Shown here in pieces: positions 14,196-20,537 of a stretch of 20,537 nucleotides of DNA; position 1 is the stretch's first letter; the number at the start of each line of letters is the position of its first letter. The notes under the pieces are model-generated. The model was not told where the DNA came from and ran no database searches. It saw nothing but the letters and a program-made list of their open reading frames with translations. The DNA comes from Rhizobiales bacterium UBA1912 (GTDB lineage: Bacteria > Pseudomonadota > Alphaproteobacteria > Rhizobiales > Devosiaceae), in assembly GCA_002337455.1 (NCBI GenBank), contig DDGC01000024.1, positions 8,470 through 29,006 on the forward strand. Reading direction: 5' to 3'. Made by a program: the position numbers and the translations under genes.

Positions 14196-16598
14196 CTACG
14201 CCCTGAGCTTGAGCGGCACGACGGTGGTGTCGGGCGCAATCGTCTTGCGGTTGCCGCTGACGATATCGTTGAAAACCGAGATATCTTCGGGCCTTGAGAA
14301 CCAATAGCCCTGGGCGGCGTTGCAGATCTCGCCCTTGAGAAACTCGAGTTCCTCGGGACGCTCGACCCCTTCGGCAAGAATGGGCAGGTTGAGCCCCTTG
14401 CCCAGCCCGAGCACCGCGCGGACGATTGCGGCAGACTGGTCGTTGTCGTGCACCGAGCGGATAAAGGACTGATCGACCTTGATCCGATCGAACGGGAACG
14501 CGCGCAGGTTCGAAAGCGAGGAATACCCGGTTCCGAAATCGTCCATGGCGATCTTGACGCCCAGCGCCTTGATAAGGCGCAGATTGGCCAGCGCGCGGTT
14601 CATGTTGCGGATCATCGCGGTTTCAGTGATCTCGATTTCCAGCCTTCCGGCAGGCAAGCCGGTTTCGACCAGAAGCTTTTCAACGAAGGCAACAAAGTTG
14701 GGCGCATGAAGCTGCACGGCCGAGACGTTGACCGCGATCATCAATGGGGCCGTCCAGCTTGCCGCCTCCGTGCACGCTGTGCGCATGACCCATTCGCCGA
14801 TCTGGAGAATAAGACCCGTCTCTTCGGCAATGGGAATAAAGGTTGCCGGGGGCACGGCGCCGCGCTCAGGATGGGCCCAGCGCACAAGAGCCTCGAACCC
14901 GGAAACCTCGCCGGTCGCCAGATCAACCTGCGGCTGGTAGGCGAGCGAAAGTTGCTGGCTGACCAATGCCGAACGCAGATCATGCTCAAGCAGCCGCCGG
15001 TCGCGGACTTGCGCGCCCATCTGGGTTTCGAACAGGCGATAGGTCCCGCGACCTTCCGCTTTGGCGCAATAGAGCGCAGTGTCGGCATAAGTCATCAACT
15101 GATCGGCGTCCTCGGCGTGCTCGGGATAGAGCGCTATGCCTACGGACGCGGAAATGACGGTGCTTTCTGCGCTCTCGCGATTGGCCCGGGAGAACATGTC
15201 CAGCATTTCTTCTGCCAGCGCGGACGCGTGTTGGGCAGAGCGCACGTCAGGAAGGATGACGGCGAACTCATCGCCCCCGAGCCGTCCTGCAAACTGGCTG
15301 CCCTTCAGACCCGCTTCAATCAACCCTGCTACCCGCTGCAGCAGCGCGTCACCGGCCGCGTGACCGAACAGGTCGTTGACCTCCTTGAACCGATCGAGGT
15401 CGAGACACAGAACTGCAAGGTTCTGCCCGGCGAGCCGGGCGCGGGCAATCTCATCATCGAGCCTTGCGTTAAAGCTTGGGCGATTGGCGAGCCCGGTCAT
15501 GGCGTCGTGATGGGCAAGAAACCGGATATGATGTTCGGCCCGCTTGCGGGCCCGCAGGTCACGCACCGCAATGGCCCGGTGAAGGCGCCCGCCGAAATCG
15601 ACTTCGCGCATGACGACTTCCACAGGGATCCGTTCGCCGCCCAGGGCCGTCAGTTCGGTTTCAACGAGCTCATTTGCATGCTCGAAAATGGCGATGCAGC
15701 CGGTCGGGGCCAGAAACTCGGCGATGGCGTGCCCGGAAAGATCCTTGCCCTGGTCACCGACAAGGCGTTGAAAGGCTGCATTGACCGCAACGATGGTGCG
15801 ATCCGAACAGACAACGAGCCCTTCCACGGCGGCATCGGCCAGACCGCGCATGCGGCTCTCTTCGGTCGCGGCGCGCCTTCGATCACGCAAATCGAGATAG
15901 AGACTGCCCAGCGCGGCCAGAAGGATGAGGATCGACACCACGCCAACGATCAGCGAAAGCACGCCCGGGCTGATTTCGCCCGGCGCCGCAATTGCATAGC
16001 AATTGGCAAACCCGGCAGCGCCCATGGCGGTAAAATGCATCGAGCATATTGCGAGGGTCAAAAGCCCCGCTCCGAAGACACGCGCCCGCGCGTTCCGGTT
16101 CACGCCGACGCGCAGGGCGGCGGCGCCAAGAACCATGCCGGAGATCACCGAGCCCGCCACAAGGCCGGAATCCCACGACACTTCGCCGCCGATTTCGAGC
16201 GCTCGCATGCCCGTGTAATGCATGGCGGAAATGCCGAGCCCTACAATTGCGCCCCCCAGAATCAGGTCGGACCGCCGGCGGCTCAGGCCAGCCACGGCGA
16301 GCCCTGTGCCGCAGACGGCTATGGCGATCAATAGCGATGCCAGTGTCAGGCCGACGTGATATCCGGCGGGGAAACCAACATCGAAAGAGAGCATGGCAAT
16401 GAAGTGCGTGGCCCAGATACCAAAGCCGACAGAAACCGCGGCAATCGCCAACCAGGCAACTCGCGCCAGGCCCTGAGAACGACGGGCGTGGGTCAGAATT
16501 GAAACGCCGGCGAATGAGGACAGCGCGCATATGAACGCCGCGAGGATCACGAGACGAATATCGTGCTGATGATACAGCGTTGAAAGAACGTCGCTCAT
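14196..16598 (-). CDS. MHYT-PAS-GGDEF-EAL membrane protein (cyclic-di-GMP turnover)
   Basis: An 800-residue sensor that would make and/or break cyclic-di-GMP. The N-terminal MHYT domain (about 10-235, seven membrane helices) shows its repeats ATHFIAMLSF, SAMHYTGM and CSMHFTAMG, thought to bind a metal and sense a gas such as O2, CO or NO. A PAS domain follows at about 245-345. The GGDEF domain has an intact GGDEF at about 441-445, so diguanylate cyclase activity is plausible, but the inhibitory RxxD site is replaced by KGSQ. The EAL domain keeps its key residues: FEALVRW (569-571), NVSAVQL, EITETAM, MDDFGTGYSS, KVDQSF and AEGVE, so phosphodiesterase activity is likely. The start is taken at ATG 16598 (MSDVL); ATG 16613 is possible. 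It stands alone between rmuC and recR. Confidence 0.93.
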   Translation of the reverse strand: MSDVLSTLYHQHDIRLVILAAFICALSSFAGVSILTHARRSQGLARVAWLAIAAVSVGFGIWATHFIAMLSFDVGFPAGYHVGLTLASLLIAIAVCGTGLAVAGLSRRRSDLILGGAIVGLGISAMHYTGMRALEIGGEVSWDSGLVAGSVISGMVLGAAALRVGVNRNARARVFGAGLLTLAICSMHFTAMGAAGFANCYAIAAPGEISPGVLSLIVGVVSILILLAALGSLYLDLRDRRRAATEESRMRGLADAAVEGLVVCSDRTIVAVNAAFQRLVGDQGKDLSGHAIAEFLAPTGCIAIFEHANELVETELTALGGERIPVEVVMREVDFGGRLHRAIAVRDLRARKRAEHHIRFLAHHDAMTGLANRPSFNARLDDEIARARLAGQNLAVLCLDLDRFKEVNDLFGHAAGDALLQRVAGLIEAGLKGSQFAGRLGGDEFAVILPDVRSAQHASALAEEMLDMFSRANRESAESTVISASVGIALYPEHAEDADQLMTYADTALYCAKAEGRGTYRLFETQMGAQVRDRRLLEHDLRSALVSQQLSLAYQPQVDLATGEVSGFEALVRWAHPERGAVPPATFIPIAEETGLILQIGEWVMRTACTEAASWTAPLMIAVNVSAVQLHAPNFVAFVEKLLVETGLPAGRLEIEITETAMIRNMNRALANLRLIKALGVKIAMDDFGTGYSSLSNLRAFPFDRIKVDQSFIRSVHDNDQSAAIVRAVLGLGKGLNLPILAEGVERPEELEFLKGEICNAAQGYWFSRPEDISVFNDIVSGNRKTIAPDTTVVPLKLRA

Positions 16599-16615
16599 GC
16601 TCAACCGGCCCATTC

Positions 16616-16635
16616 CCTGTCATTGGAGGGACAGG
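16616..16635. repeat. Six-base inverted repeat upstream of the cyclic-di-GMP gene
   Basis: CCTGTC (16616-16621) and GACAGG (16630-16635) flank eight bases, 18 bases upstream of the chosen ATG of the MHYT-GGDEF-EAL gene. It may be an operator or leader hairpin, or chance. If the true start is ATG 16613, it would overlap the ribosome binding region. Confidence 0.3.
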
Positions 16636-16727
16636 TATGAGGCGGATACGTAAACAAACTTAAGTACGGCTTGCTGCTATGGGCTCAGGACCCGCGATTA
16701 CCGTTAGCGTGCGGTAAACGGCAGCGG

Positions 16728-17330
16728 TTAAAACCGCGTACGGGCCTTCAGTGCCTGGCTGAGCGTGCCTTCATCGAGATAATCCAGCTCGCCGCCAACC
16801 GGAACCCCGTGAGCCAGACGGGTAATTGTGATACCGGTATCGGCAAGACGATCGGTGATGTAATGGGCCGTTGTCTGTCCTTCGACGGTGGCGTTGACCC
16901 CAAGGACGATCTCGGAATAGTCGGGCGCCCGGCGAATCAGTTGATCGATGGAAAGATCGTCCGGCCCGACACCATCGAGTGGCGAAAGGACGCCACCGAG
17001 AACATGATAGCGCACCATTCCAATGCCCGCGCGTTCCAGAGCCCAGAGGTCGGCCACGTCTTCGACCACAATCAGCAGACCGGTTTCGGCCCGGCGCGGG
17101 TCCGCGCAGATCGTGCATGGGGAAATGGTATCGATATTGCCACAGGTCTGGCAGATTTTCACCGCATCGACAGCACGATCGAGTGCGGCGGCGAGCGGGA
17201 TCATCAACTGCTCTTTTTTCTTTATCAGATGCAGCACTGCGCGGCGCCCCGAGCGCGGGCCGAGGCCCGGCAGGCGCGAAAGAAGCTGGATGAGCTGTTC
17301 GATTTCCGGCCCGCCTGAGGTGTTCGCCAT
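16728..17330 (-). CDS. recR: Recombination mediator protein RecR
   Basis: A 200-residue protein that with RecF/RecO helps load RecA on gapped DNA. The N-terminal helix-hairpin-helix reads LSRLPGLGPRSGRRAVLHL (18-36). A four-cysteine zinc finger has Cys60, Cys63, Cys72 and Cys75 (ICQTCGN...PCTIC). The Toprim domain (about 83-178) contains LLIVVEDVADLWALE and VLGVNATVEGQTTAHYI. The C-terminal Walker-B-like region ends TRLAHGVPVGGELDYLDEGT, a RecR signature. It is third in the dnaX-ybaB-recR operon, 12 bases after ybaB, the usual alphaproteobacterial order. Confidence 0.98.
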   Translation of the reverse strand: MANTSGGPEIEQLIQLLSRLPGLGPRSGRRAVLHLIKKKEQLMIPLAAALDRAVDAVKICQTCGNIDTISPCTICADPRRAETGLLIVVEDVADLWALERAGIGMVRYHVLGGVLSPLDGVGPDDLSIDQLIRRAPDYSEIVLGVNATVEGQTTAHYITDRLADTGITITRLAHGVPVGGELDYLDEGTLSQALKARTRF

Positions 17331-17342
17331 TTTTGGCCGATC

Positions 17343-17666
17343 CTAGAACGGGAACTTCATGCCCGGCGGGATCGGCAGGCCCGCGGTCATTTCGCTCATT
17401 TTCTGCTGCATAAATTCCTCGCCCTTGCGGCGTGCATCTGCATGAGCGGCGACGATGAGATCTTCAACAATCTCGGCGTCGTCGGGCTTGAACAATGAGG
17501 GGTCGATCTTGAGCCCCTGCAGATCACCCTTGGCGGTCATGGTCACGGTGACCATGCCGGCGCCGGCAGTTCCCTCGACCATATGCGCCGCAGCCTCGGC
17601 CTGCATCTCCTGGGCGCGCTGCTGGAATTCCTGGGCCTTTTTCATCATGCCCATGAGATCTTTCAT
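17343..17666 (-). CDS. YbaB/EbfC nucleoid-associated protein
   Basis: A 107-residue small DNA-binding protein of the YbaB/EbfC family, which forms a tweezer-like dimer and coats the nucleoid. It opens with a Met/Gln-rich helix (MKDLMGMMKKAQEFQQRAQE), followed by strands around VTVTMTAKGDLQGLKIDPSL and a second helix (IVEDLIVAAHADARRKGEEF), then a Gly/Pro-rich tail GLPIPPGMKFPF, the family ending. Its ATG overlaps the dnaX stop by four bases, so the two are translationally coupled, and recR follows. The position between dnaX and recR is highly conserved across bacteria. Confidence 0.96.
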   Translation of the reverse strand: MKDLMGMMKKAQEFQQRAQEMQAEAAAHMVEGTAGAGMVTVTMTAKGDLQGLKIDPSLFKPDDAEIVEDLIVAAHADARRKGEEFMQQKMSEMTAGLPIPPGMKFPF

Positions 17667-19393
17667 TCGTCTTCCTCCGGATCGATGGGAGCTTCGAAAT
17701 CTTCTGCGGCGGTTTCCAACTCGTTGGTCAGGTCCGGGCGCGATTTGATGTTGACCAGCCGGGCTCCCGGGAACGTCTCCATCACCGCCTTGACCATAGG
17801 GTCTTCGAGCGCCGTGCTGCGGGCATTGTCTTCGGCCGCACGCCGCGCCTCGCGCAAAGTGGGCGTAGCAATCTCCCTGGTCGATATGGTGACAAGCCAG
17901 GGCCGCCCCGTCCAGTCCTTGAGGCGCGCCGACAGCAGGGAAACTATGGAAGGATTGGCCGTCGGGGTCAGCGCAACCTCAATGCGTCCAACTTCGAACG
18001 ATACCGGTTTGATATCGGATTCGAGCGCGTGCTTGACGGCGATATCGCGCTTTTCTCCGGCCAGCGCGACGATCTGCTCATAGGATTGCGGCACAGGCCG
18101 CGCTTCGGCCCGCGGTGCTGCTTGAGGCGCCGCGCTGGGTGGCGCGGATGGCGCCAGGGCCCGCGCCTGATACCCACCGCCCCCATTGGGAGCAGGAGCG
18201 GATGGCGCCGGGCCGGTATCGGTTGGCTGGCTCGTCAGTTTTTCGATCAGCTCTTCCGGGCTGGGCAGATCAGCAGCATAGGCAAGACGGATAAGGACCA
18301 TTTCCGCCGATTGCAGCCCATTGCCGGACTGCGCGATCTCGGCCAGGCCCTTCGACAGGATCTGCCATGTACGTGTCAGGACGCGAAGCCCAAGTTTTTG
18401 GGCCAACTCGCCTCCGCGGCTGCGCTCATCAGGGGTCAGAACCGGATCGTCGACCGCTGAGGGCACGATCTTGATGCGCGTCACCAGATGGGTCAGCTCG
18501 GCCAGATCGGTGATGATCGTCGTCGGATCGGCGCCCGAATCATAGAGCCCGCGCGCGTCGTCGAGCGCACCTGCTATGTCGCCGCCCATGAGCTTTTCAA
18601 AAAGATCGATGATGCGCGCCCGGTCGGCAAGCCCCAGCATGTCGCGGACAGACTGCACGCTGATCTTTCCGCCACCATGGGCGATGGCCTGGTCAGTCAG
18701 CGACAGGCAGTCGCGCGCCGAGCCTTCACCGGCCCGCACGATCATGGAAAGCGCTTCGGACTCGACCGGTATCGTTTCCTTTTCGAGCAAGCCCGACAGG
18801 TACCCGGTCATGACGTCGGGCGAAATCCGGCGCAGGTCGAAGCGCATGCAGCGCGACAGGATGGTCACCGGGACTTTGCGGATTTCCGTCGTCGCGAAGA
18901 TGAACTTCACATAGGGAGGGGGCTCTTCGAGCGTTTTCAGGAGCCCGTTGAAGGCCGACGTCGATAGCATATGCACTTCGTCGATGATGAACACCTTGTA
19001 GGGTGCGCTCATCGGCGGTGTGCGGGTCATTGCGTTGATTTCGCGGATGGAATCAATGCCGGTATTGGATGCCGCATCCATTTCCATAACATCGACATGG
19101 GTGCCGGCTATGATTTCGGCGCAATGGATGCCTTCCCTGGAAAGATCGAGGGTCGGATGCGCTCCTGTTTCATCGGCATAATTGAAGGCGCGGGCAAGAA
19201 TTCTAGCTGTGGTGGTTTTCCCCACGCCGCGTACGCCAGTCAAAATGAAAGCGTGGTGGATGCGGCCCGTCGCAAAGGCGTTGCCCAGCGTCTGAACCAT
19301 TGCGTCTTGCCCCACAAGGCTCTCAAAGCTCGATGGCCGGTATTTCCGAGCCAGAACCTGATAGGGCGTTGCTGGGGTCTGGGGGGTCACCAT
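17663..19393 (-). CDS. dnaX: DNA polymerase III subunit gamma/tau (clamp loader)
   Basis: A 576-residue clamp-loader ATPase. Walker A is GVRGVGKTT at 53-61, Walker B IIDEVH at 136-141, sensor 1 is ATTE at 167-170, and SRC at 180-182 is the arginine-finger motif. The zinc-binding cysteines usual after Walker A are not there: the stretch 70-100 has only Cys91, a feature shared with alphaproteobacterial relatives as I recall them. A Pro/Ala-rich linker (about 385-430) joins the ATPase part to a C-terminal tau-type domain from about 435, ending in an acidic tail (EAPIDPEEDE). I saw no A-rich slippery site that would make a short gamma form, but did not scan exhaustively. The start at 19393 (MVTPQTPATPYQVLARKYRP) fits the family; its ribosome binding site is weak. 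Confidence 0.97.
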   Translation of the reverse strand: MVTPQTPATPYQVLARKYRPSSFESLVGQDAMVQTLGNAFATGRIHHAFILTGVRGVGKTTTARILARAFNYADETGAHPTLDLSREGIHCAEIIAGTHVDVMEMDAASNTGIDSIREINAMTRTPPMSAPYKVFIIDEVHMLSTSAFNGLLKTLEEPPPYVKFIFATTEIRKVPVTILSRCMRFDLRRISPDVMTGYLSGLLEKETIPVESEALSMIVRAGEGSARDCLSLTDQAIAHGGGKISVQSVRDMLGLADRARIIDLFEKLMGGDIAGALDDARGLYDSGADPTTIITDLAELTHLVTRIKIVPSAVDDPVLTPDERSRGGELAQKLGLRVLTRTWQILSKGLAEIAQSGNGLQSAEMVLIRLAYAADLPSPEELIEKLTSQPTDTGPAPSAPAPNGGGGYQARALAPSAPPSAAPQAAPRAEARPVPQSYEQIVALAGEKRDIAVKHALESDIKPVSFEVGRIEVALTPTANPSIVSLLSARLKDWTGRPWLVTISTREIATPTLREARRAAEDNARSTALEDPMVKAVMETFPGARLVNIKSRPDLTNELETAAEDFEAPIDPEEDE

Positions 19394-19447
19394 CGCGGGC
19401 CGTTGCTGGGGGAAACTGCAGCGCCATTACCAAATGACGCTCTAGAG

Positions 19448-19544
19448 CAGGAGGCTGACGACGACCCGTGCCGTACTCGTTAGGGCTGCTTCCTTCCGGA
19501 CCTGACCCGGTTGGCGAGCGGTTCGTCCGCCACCAACCTCCCGT
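19448..19544 (-). ncRNA. ffs: Small bacterial SRP RNA (4.5S type)
   Basis: RNA scaffold of the signal recognition particle; it binds Ffh and FtsY to deliver membrane proteins to the translocon. The minus strand carries the near-invariant apical core GGTCAGGTCCGGAAGGAAGC followed by AGCC (about 19509-19486), which is the Ffh-binding hairpin. The ends pair: GGAGGTTG (19541-19534) with CAGCCTCC (19457-19450), closing a long rod of about 97 bases, the usual size for the small form without an Alu domain. The exact ends are estimated from the pairing and promoter. The location just upstream of dnaX is common in Alphaproteobacteria. A reading frame across it (19442-19717) is not a gene. Confidence 0.95.
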
Positions 19545-19548
19545 CCCC

Positions 19549-19577
19549 TATGTGCTGCATCGGGAACGGGTTTGCAA
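19549..19577 (-). promoter_or_regulatory. Putative promoter of the SRP RNA gene
   Basis: On the minus strand TTGCAA (19577-19572) and CACATA (19554-19549) are 17 bases apart, and a start six or so bases on would fall at about 19543, just where the paired end of the SRP RNA begins. The agreement of spacing and RNA end is the main support; the -10 is a poor match to consensus. Confidence 0.45.
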
Positions 19578-19595
19578 GAGGTCAGTAACACTCTT

Positions 19596-20429
19596 TCACG
19601 GCGCAGAGTCGGCCACCGGATAGATTCCGAGCAGTTTGAAGTGATCAGAGAAAAACCCGAGTTCTTCAAGGGCCAGTTTGACGTTATGATCGTCGGGATG
19701 CCCCTCGATATCGGCATAAAACTGGGTCGCTGTGAACGAACCGCCGACCATGTAGCTCTCGAGCTTGGTCATGTTGACGCTGTTGGTCGCGAAGCCACCC
19801 ATGGCCTTGTAGAGAGCCGCGGGAACGTTGCGAACGCGGAAGACAAAGGTGGTTTTGATCTTCGTTCCGTTGGGTTTGGGCGCGATGGGATCGCGCGCCA
19901 TGATCAAAAAGCGCGTGGTATTATGTGCGGCATCCTCGATGTTCTCGGCAATAACATCGAGCCCATAGGTCTCGGCGGCAAAGCGCGAAGCGATGGCGGC
20001 GACGGTGCGATCGCCTTTTTCGGCGACCTCGCGGGCCGAACCCGCGGTGTCGACGGAGTTGATGGTGCGCAGCTTGTGTTTTGCGATAAATTTGCGGCAT
20101 TGCCCCAGCGCGACCGAGAGCGATTGCACAGCCTCAATGTCCGATAGGGTGGCTCCCGGCACGCCGAGCAGGTTCATGCGAACGGGAAGGTAATACTCGC
20201 CAACGATATAGAGCCCGCTTTCAGGCAGGATGTGATGGATATCGGTGATGCGACCGTAGAGGGAATTTTCGATCGGCACGACAGCGTAGTCGGCTTCGCC
20301 AGCCTGCACGGCCCCGATCGTCTGCTCAAACGTCACGCAGGGAACCGGCTGGTCGTCTGGAAAGACTTCGACAGCCGTTGCGTGACTGAAAGCTCCCAAT
20401 TCCCCCTGAAAGGCGATTTTGCGTGACAT
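19596..20429 (-). CDS. pheA: Prephenate dehydratase
   Basis: Converts prephenate to phenylpyruvate in phenylalanine synthesis. The 277-residue monofunctional enzyme (no chorismate mutase part) starts at ATG 20429 (MSRKIAFQGELGAFSHATA), the usual opening; an in-frame upstream ATG at 20462 adds eleven residues and is less likely because it overlaps the putative promoter. The catalytic TTRF motif is at 171-174 (NTTRFLIMARDP), and VPIENSLYG at about 51-59 is the conserved substrate-binding region. The regulatory ACT domain covers about 194-270; its usual ESRP phenylalanine-site motif reads ESYM here, a form I associate with alphaproteobacterial enzymes. It is upstream of the SRP RNA and dnaX on the same strand. 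Confidence 0.97.
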   Translation of the reverse strand: MSRKIAFQGELGAFSHATAVEVFPDDQPVPCVTFEQTIGAVQAGEADYAVVPIENSLYGRITDIHHILPESGLYIVGEYYLPVRMNLLGVPGATLSDIEAVQSLSVALGQCRKFIAKHKLRTINSVDTAGSAREVAEKGDRTVAAIASRFAAETYGLDVIAENIEDAAHNTTRFLIMARDPIAPKPNGTKIKTTFVFRVRNVPAALYKAMGGFATNSVNMTKLESYMVGGSFTATQFYADIEGHPDDHNVKLALEELGFFSDHFKLLGIYPVADSAP

Positions 20430-20460
20430 AGGCGTGGTCCCAAAGATTGAATGCGCGCGC

Positions 20461-20489
20461 ACCTAACCCTCCGGGCCAATGGGTGTCAA
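20461..20489 (-). promoter_or_regulatory. Putative sigma-70-type promoter of pheA
   Basis: A perfect -35 TTGACA lies at 20489-20484 on the minus strand; 17 bases on is TTAGGT (20466-20461), a weak -10. A start near 20454 would give a leader of about 25 bases before ATG 20429. The remaining bases to the right edge include a run of six T (minus strand, near 20510) that may belong to the terminator of an upstream gene outside the window. Confidence 0.45.
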
Positions 20490-20537
20490 TTGAACGAACG
20501 GAAGGCAAAAAATGGGCTTGCGGGATTGTCGCACCCG

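Noticed and set aside
14448..16334. 628-codon open frame on the plus strand, opposite the MHYT-GGDEF-EAL gene
   Set aside because: High GC and strong codon bias keep the opposite strand open. Its translation is low-complexity and matches nothing, while the minus strand has many intact domain motifs.
19442..19717. 91-codon minus-strand frame upstream of dnaX
   Set aside because: It overlaps the end of pheA out of frame and runs through the SRP RNA gene.

Overview
The window is a high-GC stretch of chromosome from an alphaproteobacterium. Protein sequences and gene order point to Hyphomicrobiales, most like the Devosiaceae (Devosia/Pelagibacterium group); this placement is an inference from general likeness, not from a database search. 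Pointers are the alphaproteobacterial DnaX lacking the usual zinc cysteines, a small SRP RNA directly upstream of dnaX, the run argB - HAD nucleotidase - dapD - dapE - (convergent) truA/fmt/def, and an ECF sigma factor paired with an RskA-type anti-sigma factor. Nearly all of it is housekeeping sequence with tight gene packing; I see no transposase, integrase, phage gene, CRISPR array or tRNA.

Layout. 1-1396 (minus): ECF sigma factor and anti-sigma factor, followed by the first few codons of a third gene leaving the left edge. 1543-3698 (plus): argB, a DUF4160/DUF2442 pair in which the DUF4160 gene carries a one-base frameshift, then a HAD-family pyrimidine 5'-nucleotidase. 3829-5055 (plus): an unrecognised acidic exported protein with a methionine-rich segment, ending at a strong hairpin terminator that can serve both strands. 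5107-5958 (minus): LOG-family nucleotide hydrolase. 5959-6434: a 476-base gene-free stretch with a striking 19-base inverted repeat and other hairpins. 6435-6869 (minus): DUF2267 protein. 6994-10727 (plus): dapD, dapE and three small multi-spanning membrane proteins that look like diverged tandem paralogues. 10724-12942 (minus): def, fmt, truA. 13048-14193 (plus): rmuC. 14196-16598 (minus): MHYT-PAS-GGDEF-EAL membrane protein for cyclic-di-GMP turnover. 16728-20429 (minus): pheA, the SRP RNA gene, dnaX, ybaB and recR.

How they work together. argB belongs to arginine synthesis; dapD and dapE supply diaminopimelate for lysine and peptidoglycan. def and fmt are the start and end of N-formylmethionine handling in translation, with truA modifying tRNA in the same operon. 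dnaX-ybaB-recR is the classic replication/recombination operon, and rmuC is another genome-maintenance gene. The less ordinary parts are the frameshifted DUF4160/DUF2442 pair, the three-gene membrane-protein array behind dapE, the exported Met-rich protein, and the structured intergenic region at 5959-6434. I did not find convincing evidence of a wholly new system; those four are the best candidates for a second look.
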